NCBI GenBank assembly: GCA_017557925.1
Contig: JAFYWO010000088.1
Coordinates: forward strand, 1 to 14,580
Origin: Alphaproteobacteria bacterium
GTDB taxonomy: Bacteria > Pseudomonadota > Alphaproteobacteria > RF32 > CAG-239
Direction of reading: 5' to 3'
Length of the DNA stretch: 14,580 nucleotides
The notes under the pieces were generated by a model. That model did not search any database. It was given only the letters and a program-made list of their open reading frames with translations, and had not been told where the DNA came from. How positions within the stretch are numbered: the first letter of the stretch is position 1; every line of letters begins with the position of its first letter. The position numbers and the translations under genes were made by a program. Of the stretch, positions 8,171 through 14,580 are shown piece by piece.

Positions 8171-10066
8171 ATGGTTAAAGTAAATAATATTCTATCAATA
8201 TTCGTTCTAACAATGTTATTTAGTGCTAGTTCATTGGCGCAAGTGACAAAGAGTAATCTTGACCAAAATGCAGACCAAACACAAGGTAATTATGCTGCCA
8301 CTAATCTTAATTATTTGGGTGGAGTTGGCTCACTTGGTATGATACAAAATGCGTGGAAAGATCCGTTGCAAAATATGGGTGAAGGGCAGTTAAAACCAGG
8401 GTACTCAAAGTATTATTGGACACCGGATTTGGTACTTCCGGTTAGAGTTAGAGAGGGGATGTATACTTTGATAAATTTTCCTAGTTGGGAAGTTATAGAA
8501 AATGTATATTTAGGAGATGGTGTTTCTTTCACGGCGCAAATACAAGGACCTTCAAGCTTGATGGTTTATCCTGATTCTTCACAATTTGTAGGTGTAGATA
8601 CTAATATGATTGTTTTTGGTCGTTCCGGAAATAAGTATGTTTTTTACGTTCAAAGTGAAACCGTAAATACAGATAGAATTACCAATGCAATAATTGATAT
8701 TGAAGTGGTAAACAAAAATAGTTCTAAAAATTCAGCATACCCTCAGGGGGGAACAGGATATATTGGCGGTAAAACAAATTCTTCAGGTGATGGGGGTGTT
8801 GATTCTACATATACAAGAGATTTGCAAAAAGAAGATTGGATTGAAAGAATACCTGTTGACCCTACACAATTCCGTTTTGATATAGAAGTATATGTTCCAA
8901 ATCCTGATGATATAATTATAGCACCGGAAAGAGTTTGGAGAGATAATATTTTTACATATATAGATTTAGGAGAAAAGGCTTTAACAGCAGTTCAACGTCC
9001 TATTGTAACACTTATTGTGGAGAGATCTGAAACTCCTGTTGGGTTTAGAGCCGCTGGACCTAATAATCGTTTGATTGTTGTTGAAGGTATGGGGGATATG
9101 GTATTGCGTTCCGGTAAGAGAATTGTTTGCTTAAAACTTAGAAGAGCCGATTCTGATGGTTTGGAAAATACTGTATATGCAAAAACAAATGATTGGGATT
9201 TACAAAATGCACATGCTTCCAGACCTACAGAGGTTAATGAAGTGAATAGTAATGTTGAAGATGTTTATTCTTCATCGGCAAATAATGCAAGTGATGATAA
9301 GAAAAGTTTCTTTGATTTTAGTTCGTTTTTCTCTTCTTCAAAACAAGAAGGAAATACTTCATCTGGCAATGATATTAACATAAATGTAAATTCAGAATCA
9401 GTATCCGGCAATGTTAGTGGGGGATTGAATGTAAATTCTGGTAATATAAATTCTAAAGATATAAGTTCCAGAAAATTTACTATAGATTCTATTCCGTTAG
9501 CAACCCCAGTTGTCAGCAAAAAAGACTTAACATCTGATGAAAATGCTTTAGAAGGTGAAGTTAATATAAAAGTTGGAAAGGAAGAAGATATTATTCCTGA
9601 ATACAAAAATCAAGATTTGGATATTGTAGATAGTGTAGATGCTACTTCTTCAAAAATCAGCCAAGCTGAAACACTTGGTAATTCTTCTAATAATTCCAGT
9701 CCTATTCTTATATCTTCTCAAGAAACATTAAGTCCTGAACTTAAAGCAAAAACAGAGGCTTTGTTAGATGAATTTAGGAACTCTAAAGTCTATGAAAATC
9801 AAAGAGATACAGGGATATCTATTGAGCTTGGAACCGATGAAAATGTTAATAATTTAGAGAAATTATGGGATGAAATTTCAAAGCGCCATTCTGCAACAAT
9901 TGGTAAGTATCAACCTTTTTATTCAGTTGATACATCCGCAGATGGACAAGGAAAAGAAATATTCCATCTAAGAGTAGGTCCTGTAGAGAGCTTAGAAGAT
10001 GGTGATAATGTATGTAGCCAATTAGGGCGAAATGGAATTTTTTGTAGCGTGGTAAGGTTTCAATGA
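8171..10066 (+). CDS. virB9: VirB9/CagX/TrbG-family T4SS outer-membrane core protein with C-terminal SPOR domain
   Basis: A 631-residue exported protein, more than twice the usual 250-300 of VirB9. Signal peptide 1-23 (cleavage after SLA). The VirB9 N-terminal beta domain spans about 81-180 (VRVREGMYTLINFP, then the GD and the TNM-like region), and the VirB9 C-terminal domain spans about 230-325, with APERVWRDNIFTYIDLG (251-267) and LRSGKRIVCL ending at Cys320. VirB9 forms the outer-membrane ring with VirB7 and VirB10. Residues 338-550 are a Ser/Asn/Glu-rich low-complexity linker. The last 78 residues match a SPOR domain: FHLRVGP, then cysteines 615 and 625 around QLGRNGIF, ending in SVVRF. 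SPOR domains bind peptidoglycan stripped of stem peptides. The fusion would anchor the T4SS ring to the cell wall. The stop overlaps the next start as ATGA, so translation is coupled. Confidence 0.87.
   Translation: MVKVNNILSIFVLTMLFSASSLAQVTKSNLDQNADQTQGNYAATNLNYLGGVGSLGMIQNAWKDPLQNMGEGQLKPGYSKYYWTPDLVLPVRVREGMYTLINFPSWEVIENVYLGDGVSFTAQIQGPSSLMVYPDSSQFVGVDTNMIVFGRSGNKYVFYVQSETVNTDRITNAIIDIEVVNKNSSKNSAYPQGGTGYIGGKTNSSGDGGVDSTYTRDLQKEDWIERIPVDPTQFRFDIEVYVPNPDDIIIAPERVWRDNIFTYIDLGEKALTAVQRPIVTLIVERSETPVGFRAAGPNNRLIVVEGMGDMVLRSGKRIVCLKLRRADSDGLENTVYAKTNDWDLQNAHASRPTEVNEVNSNVEDVYSSSANNASDDKKSFFDFSSFFSSSKQEGNTSSGNDININVNSESVSGNVSGGLNVNSGNINSKDISSRKFTIDSIPLATPVVSKKDLTSDENALEGEVNIKVGKEEDIIPEYKNQDLDIVDSVDATSSKISQAETLGNSSNNSSPILISSQETLSPELKAKTEALLDEFRNSKVYENQRDTGISIELGTDENVNNLEKLWDEISKRHSATIGKYQPFYSVDTSADGQGKEIFHLRVGPVESLEDGDNVCSQLGRNGIFCSVVRFQ
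10054..10057 (+). promoter_or_regulatory. Shine-Dalgarno for VirB10-like gene, inside virB9
   Basis: AAGG lies 5 bases before the ATG at 10063, within the last codons of virB9. With the 4-base ATGA overlap this suggests translational coupling. Confidence 0.5.
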
Positions 10067-13000
10067 GCGATACTCGTTTTGAAGAATATGAAAAGAAAAC
10101 CCGTGTAATAATTCTTGTAATAGGATTTATTGCTTTCCTATCGTTTATCTTTGGAATAGTTGTTTTATCAATAGAAGAACCTCCTTATAATCCGGAAACA
10201 TCAAATCCGACTTATACTTTAGATGAAAGTAGTGTTCCTGATGATTATACACACGAACAACTGCCTATAATTCAGGTTGAGAATGATTTGTTTGGAGAAC
10301 CTCAAAAAGCTATTACTCTAACACCAACAGAAATAAACATGCGTCAGTTTGTCTTAAATGTTGATGTTAGAAATCAAAATATTTTGACTATAGGAACAAA
10401 TGGAACAGAGAGTATCTTTATTGAAAAAGTTGAGTTAGTAAAAGTTGATTTTAGTGATCACGATTCTGATGGTTTTGATATAAGAGAAAAAGCTTGTCAA
10501 AATGTTACATTAAGAGGCTCTGAACACTGTGAAGTTGAAATATATTGGTCACCGAGTTTTCCGGGGAATGTTCAAAACAACATAAAGGTAACATGGTATG
10601 AAACAAGATTAGGGCCTTCTAATGCTAAGTCAGAATTTATAAGTGTAAGAGGAAGCGCTATATATAAAGATGATTCTCAAAAAAATTGTTCACCCGGAGA
10701 AGATTGTATATCTTCAATAGACAGTTTAGCCGGTCATAGGTTAGCAATAGGACCTAATGGCGAAATTATAGGATATATTGATGAAAATGGTCTTGTTTAT
10801 GATGCAAATGGAAATCATATCGGACGAGTAAATGAAGATGGAATGGTTGTTGATAAAGACGGAAACATCATCGGTGTTGCTCAAAACTTACGTTTAGCTT
10901 ATGATAAAGATGGAAATCTAATTGGTTTTGTAAAAACAGATGGAACTGTTGTAGATTTAAAAGGAAATGTTATCGGTAAGGCTATGCCGGATGGAACTAT
11001 TGTTGATTTAGAAGGAAATGTTATAGGTAAAGCAATAGAAGCCGGATTTGTTTATGATTCAAATGGCAAAATAATAGGTCGTGTAAAACCTGATGGAACA
11101 GTAGTTGATATTAATGATCCAACGAAAATAATAGGTCGCTTAAACGAAAATGGTGAAGCAGAGGACGCTAATGGAAATATAATTGGTAAAGTAACATCTG
11201 TCGGTAATATCGTTGTTGATGAAAACGGTAATGTAATTGGTGTTGTAATGCCGGATAACAGTGTTGTAGATAAAGATGGTAATGTAATCGGATATGTTGA
11301 TGAAAATGGTAACGTATACAGAACGATTGATGAAAAAATCGGTGCTAATGGCGAAAGTAGAAAAATAGTTTATGATAATAACGGTAAAGCAATAGGTTAT
11401 ATTGATGAAAATGGTAAAATTGTTAAATTTGATGATTTAGATTCCAAAGGTCATATTATTGGAAAATTAGGTGAGGAAGTTAAGATAGCTTATGATGCAA
11501 ACGGTAATCCTATAGGCTATGTTGATGAAAATGGTAATGTTAGGGATTTTAATGGAAACATCATAGGTAAAGTTGATGAAAACGGTAATATAGTAAACGA
11601 TAAAGGTGAGATTATAGGAGTAGTGGGTGACTATGCAAAGTTAGCTTATGATGAAAATGGTAATATTATTGGTTTAGCAGATAAAGATGGTGTTGTTAGA
11701 GATTTTAACGGCAATATCATCGGTGTTGCAGACAAAGATGGTAATATAATAGCTAAAGATTCTAAAAAAGGAGAAATTATTGGTAAAGTAGGTAAGTCCA
11801 AAAGATTAGCTTATGATGCAAACGGTAATGTTATAGGTTATGTTGATGAAGATGGAGTTGTAAGAGATTTTAAAGGCAATGTTATTGGAAAGTTAGATAA
11901 AGATGGTAATATTGTAAATGATAAAGGAGAAATTATAGGAAAAGCCGGAGCATATTCCAAGTTGGCATTGGATAAAGATGGTAATGTAATAGGTTATGTG
12001 GATGAAAATGGTAACGTATACGATCATAATGGTAAAAAAATAGGCTATGTTGATGAAAATGGTAATATTATAAGCATTGATGATGAAGGTTCTAAAAACG
12101 AAAAAAGACGTTTGGCTATAGGGGCAAACGGGGAAGTTATAGGTTATATTGATGAAGATGGTAATGTTATAGATTTTGATGGTAATATTATTGGTAAGTT
12201 GAATGAAAATGGAGAAATTATTGATAAAAACGGTCAAAAAATAGGAACAGCCGGAGATTATGCGCTTTTAGCCTATGATGAAAACGGTAATGTGATCGGT
12301 TATGTTGATGAAAAAGGCCGAGTAATAGGTAAAGATGGCCAAATAAAAGGCTTTCTTGATAAAGATAATAATGTAATAGGTACTAACGGAAAAATTATCG
12401 GTAAAGCTGGCACATCTCGCAATCTTGCATTAGATAAAAATGGCAAAGTTATAGGATATGTTGAAAAAGACGGTTCCGTAAAAGATTTTAAAGGCAATGT
12501 TATCGGGCATAAAGATGATTCAGGTAATATTGTTGATAATAATGGTAAAATTATCGGTAAAGTTGGCGGAATCAAAGATTTGGCAATAAATAGTGATGGC
12601 GATATAATTGGCTATATTGATGAAAACGGACGTGTTATTGATGAGAATGGAAAAAATATAGGTGTTGTAGATAATAAAGGTAATATTATTGCTTCAAGCG
12701 GTGAACAAATAGGTAGCGCAGCATCTCAAAGAAAGTTAGCTTATGACAGTAATGGTAATATTATCGGATATATTGAACCTGATGGAACAGTAAAAGATTT
12801 TAATGGAAATTTAATCGGAAAAACAAGAGAAGACGGAACTATTATAGATAAAAGAGGACGTTTAATAGGAAATGCCGGAGATTTTAATAAGGTAGCTCTT
12901 GATAAAGACGGAAACGTTATAGGATATATAAATGATAAAAAACAGGTTATAGGCGAAGAAGGTAAAATTATCGGTTTTGTAAATGAGAAAGGTGAAGTTG

Positions 13001-14580
13001 TAAAAGCTGGAGAAAAAGTTATCGGTAAAACCTGTATTCAACGCAAAATCGTTCGTAATGACAAAGGAGAAATTATTGGTTTTGTTGATAGCCAAGATGT
13101 TGTAAAAGATTTTAACGGAAAAATAATAGGTTCAAAGCAAAACAAAAATGTATTAGATAGCAGAGGTCTTTTATTAGGAGAGGTAAAAGAGGAATATAAT
13201 ATAGTTATTGATAATAGCGGAAAGGCAATCGGCTATGTTGATGATATAGAATATGTTTATACTAATGGCAGAAAAATTGTTGGCGTTGTTGATAAAAAAG
13301 GTAATGTCTTAGCATCAAAAAATAAGTCTATAGGAAAACTTTCTTCAGATAAAAAAACTATTTTAGATAATGAAAATAAAACAATCGGTAATCTTGCAAA
13401 CAATAACATAGTCTATAATGAAGATAAAATAATAGGTTATTTAGGGCAAAATAATGAAGTTATAGGCGTAGGTGAGAAAATTTGTTCTTCTTGTAAAATG
13501 GCTTTGATAGCATATGACTTAAACGGCAATGTTTTAGGATATGTAAATGAAAAAGGTCAGGTTATAGATGAAAACGGGAATGTTGTGGGCTATGCTGATA
13601 AAGATGGTAATGTGATAAACGATAAAGGCGAAGTAATCGGAAAAGTAGGTGATGCTAAAACATTAGCTTTTGATGAAAATAATAATGTAATAGGTTATGT
13701 TGATGAAAATGGAGCTGTTAAAAATCTTAAAGGTGATGTTATCGGTTATGTTCAAGAAAATGGTGACATTCTAAATAATACTAACGAAGTTATAGGAAAA
13801 GCTTCAAAGATGGGGAGTTTAGCATTTGATAAAGACGGTAATATAATCGGATTTGTAGATGAAAATGGTAATGTTTATGATTTTAATGGTAATCTTATAG
13901 GCAAGGCAAATGAAGATGGAACTATTACTGACAGTTATGGTAGAGTTATAGGTAAAGTTGGCAAAAACACAGAGCTTGCTGTAGACGAAAATGGAAATGT
14001 TATCGGTTATATAGAAGACGGTAAAGTATACAAAGAAAACGGAGAGTTAATAGGTTTTGTTGATGAGTATGGTAATATTGTAGGGTTGACTGGTGAAGTT
14101 ATGGGCAAGGCTGATGTTACAAGACGTCTTGCTTATGATAAAAATGGAAATGTTATCGGTTATATTGATGAAGAAGGAAATGTTAAGGATTTTAATGGTA
14201 ATTTGATTGGCTATTTAGGGGAAGATGGTATAATTCATGACATTAATGGTAACACCATAGGATATGCAGGTGATTATGCTAAAGTTGTTGTAGATGAAAA
14301 TGGAAATATTGTAGGTTATGTAGATAAAGATGGAAGGGTTATTGGTAATAACAACAAAGTTATAGGTGTTGTAGGAGAGGATGGTTATGTGTATGGAACA
14401 GATGGTGAAATTATTGGGCAACTACAAAATAAAGTAGAAGAAGAGCTTAATGTTGTTGAGTTAGCATCTGTATTAAATGAAAGCGGTGAAATAATAGGTT
14501 ATGTTGACCCAAACGGCATAGTAAAAGATTTGGAAGGTAATGTAATAGGTTCTGCAAGAGAAGATGGAACAGTTGTAAAC
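10063..14580 (+). CDS. virB10: Giant VirB10-like T4SS protein with long 17-residue repeat array, 3' end outside window
   Basis: An open frame of 1506 codons with no stop before the right edge. Residues 1-14 are cytoplasmic, 15-37 form a single transmembrane helix (VIILVIGFIAFLSF start) and a short proline-containing segment follows (EEPPYNPE), as in VirB10. Residues 84-200 look like an Ig-like beta domain with Cys145 and Cys156 and the pattern HCEVEIYWSPSFPG, recalling choice-of-anchor/ASH-type domains. C209 and C215 follow. From residue 227 to the edge the protein is made of 17-18-residue repeats with the core LAYDxNGNVIGYVDENG. VirB10 bridges inner and outer membranes; its TrbI-type C-terminal domain should lie beyond 14580 and is not seen, so the identity rests on position after virB9, the coupled start and the N-terminal topology. 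VirB10 is usually 380-450 residues. Repeat-enlarged members are known (CagY, DotG), with other repeat sequences. An unrelated repeat protein inserted after virB9 is the alternative. Confidence 0.68.
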   Translation, partial: MSDTRFEEYEKKTRVIILVIGFIAFLSFIFGIVVLSIEEPPYNPETSNPTYTLDESSVPDDYTHEQLPIIQVENDLFGEPQKAITLTPTEINMRQFVLNVDVRNQNILTIGTNGTESIFIEKVELVKVDFSDHDSDGFDIREKACQNVTLRGSEHCEVEIYWSPSFPGNVQNNIKVTWYETRLGPSNAKSEFISVRGSAIYKDDSQKNCSPGEDCISSIDSLAGHRLAIGPNGEIIGYIDENGLVYDANGNHIGRVNEDGMVVDKDGNIIGVAQNLRLAYDKDGNLIGFVKTDGTVVDLKGNVIGKAMPDGTIVDLEGNVIGKAIEAGFVYDSNGKIIGRVKPDGTVVDINDPTKIIGRLNENGEAEDANGNIIGKVTSVGNIVVDENGNVIGVVMPDNSVVDKDGNVIGYVDENGNVYRTIDEKIGANGESRKIVYDNNGKAIGYIDENGKIVKFDDLDSKGHIIGKLGEEVKIAYDANGNPIGYVDENGNVRDFNGNIIGKVDENGNIVNDKGEIIGVVGDYAKLAYDENGNIIGLADKDGVVRDFNGNIIGVADKDGNIIAKDSKKGEIIGKVGKSKRLAYDANGNVIGYVDEDGVVRDFKGNVIGKLDKDGNIVNDKGEIIGKAGAYSKLALDKDGNVIGYVDENGNVYDHNGKKIGYVDENGNIISIDDEGSKNEKRRLAIGANGEVIGYIDEDGNVIDFDGNIIGKLNENGEIIDKNGQKIGTAGDYALLAYDENGNVIGYVDEKGRVIGKDGQIKGFLDKDNNVIGTNGKIIGKAGTSRNLALDKNGKVIGYVEKDGSVKDFKGNVIGHKDDSGNIVDNNGKIIGKVGGIKDLAINSDGDIIGYIDENGRVIDENGKNIGVVDNKGNIIASSGEQIGSAASQRKLAYDSNGNIIGYIEPDGTVKDFNGNLIGKTREDGTIIDKRGRLIGNAGDFNKVALDKDGNVIGYINDKKQVIGEEGKIIGFVNEKGEVVKAGEKVIGKTCIQRKIVRNDKGEIIGFVDSQDVVKDFNGKIIGSKQNKNVLDSRGLLLGEVKEEYNIVIDNSGKAIGYVDDIEYVYTNGRKIVGVVDKKGNVLASKNKSIGKLSSDKKTILDNENKTIGNLANNNIVYNEDKIIGYLGQNNEVIGVGEKICSSCKMALIAYDLNGNVLGYVNEKGQVIDENGNVVGYADKDGNVINDKGEVIGKVGDAKTLAFDENNNVIGYVDENGAVKNLKGDVIGYVQENGDILNNTNEVIGKASKMGSLAFDKDGNIIGFVDENGNVYDFNGNLIGKANEDGTITDSYGRVIGKVGKNTELAVDENGNVIGYIEDGKVYKENGELIGFVDEYGNIVGLTGEVMGKADVTRRLAYDKNGNVIGYIDEEGNVKDFNGNLIGYLGEDGIIHDINGNTIGYAGDYAKVVVDENGNIVGYVDKDGRVIGNNNKVIGVVGEDGYVYGTDGEIIGQLQNKVEEELNVVELASVLNESGEIIGYVDPNGIVKDLEGNVIGSAREDGTVVN
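10741..14580 (+). repeat. Array of about 73 protein-level repeats (51-54 bases each) in 156-base triplets
   Basis: Counting by eye, residues 227-1506 of the VirB10-like protein split into about 73 units of mostly 17-18 residues plus a partial last one. From about 11485 they keep a three-part order for long stretches. Unit A is LAYDxNGNVIGYVDENG. Unit B is like NVRDFNGNIIGKVDENG. Unit C is like NIVNDKGEIIGKAGDYxK, ending in a basic residue before the next A. One A-B-C set is 52 residues or 156 bases. Units before 11485 are less ordered, and those at about 12950-13500 are degraded. At the DNA level copies differ at many third codon positions, so this is a diverged array, not a recent perfect tandem repeat. 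The unit resembles my memory of the DUF3659 repeats of fungal and bacterial proteins; that match is unverified. Confidence 0.92.

Noticed and set aside
11893..12575. Minus-strand open frames inside the repeat array, also at 12862-13095 and 14215-14421
   Set aside because: They are Ile/Thr/Asn- or Pro/Leu-rich mirror translations of the + strand repeat, with no ribosome site and no independent structure.
6286..14580. Dot/Icm (type IVB) identity as DotJ/DotI, DotH and DotG, suggested by gene order and the repeat-bearing last gene
   Set aside because: The third core protein has the VirB9-type WRDNIFTYID and LRSGKRIVCL motifs, not a DotH-like sequence, and the lipoprotein sits at the VirB7 position. 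A distant relation cannot be excluded.
10741..14580. CRISPR array or DNA-level satellite
   Set aside because: Periodicity is in the coding frame, units differ at synonymous sites, and there are no constant repeats with unique spacers.

Overview
The window is AT-rich and codes on the + strand almost without gaps. It looks like part of one operon for a type IV secretion system (T4SS), in the order: two large helical proteins, VirB8-like, VirB7-like lipoprotein, VirB8-like, VirB9-like, VirB10-like. Two VirB8 paralogues flanking a small VirB7-like lipoprotein and followed by VirB9 and VirB10 is, as I remember it, the layout of the rickettsial rvh T4SS. With the low G+C and the C-terminal SPOR pattern on VirB9, this suggests an AT-rich alphaproteobacterium, either host-associated or a gut or protist commensal. 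The taxon is an inference and cannot be fixed from this window.

Region 1-6267 holds two genes I do not recognise. The first is cut by the left edge: a charged coiled-coil protein with a helical C-terminal part. The second encodes a 1775-residue exported protein with a signal peptide, several small cysteine clusters and two long coiled coils. The end of the first and the first 300 residues of the second share a short resemblance. Both have a VirB5/TrbJ-like helical character, so they may be extended relatives of the VirB5 minor-pilin class, but this is weak.

Region 6286-10066 holds the inner-membrane and outer-membrane parts of the T4SS: two bitopic VirB8-type proteins (both with the NPLGF motif and a shared LRN...EM..RW helix), a 62-residue lipoprotein placed like VirB7, and a VirB9 with an extra Ser/Asn-rich linker and a SPOR-type peptidoglycan-binding C-terminus. 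The only real gap, 7045-7182, contains two short palindromes and may hold an internal promoter or operator.

Region 10063-14580 is the 5' part of a giant gene that overlaps virB9 by 4 bases and runs off the right edge (1506 codons, no stop). It has a VirB10-like N-terminus (short cytoplasmic tail and one membrane helix), an Ig-like beta domain, and then at least 1280 residues of 17-18-residue repeats. I count about 73 by eye. For much of their length the repeats form a three-part, 52-residue (156-base) higher-order unit. The expected VirB10/TrbI C-terminal domain would lie beyond the window. A VirB10-position protein enlarged by a long repeat array recalls Helicobacter CagY and Legionella DotG, but the repeat sequence here is different. 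This array is the most unusual feature of the window, followed by the VirB9-SPOR fusion.
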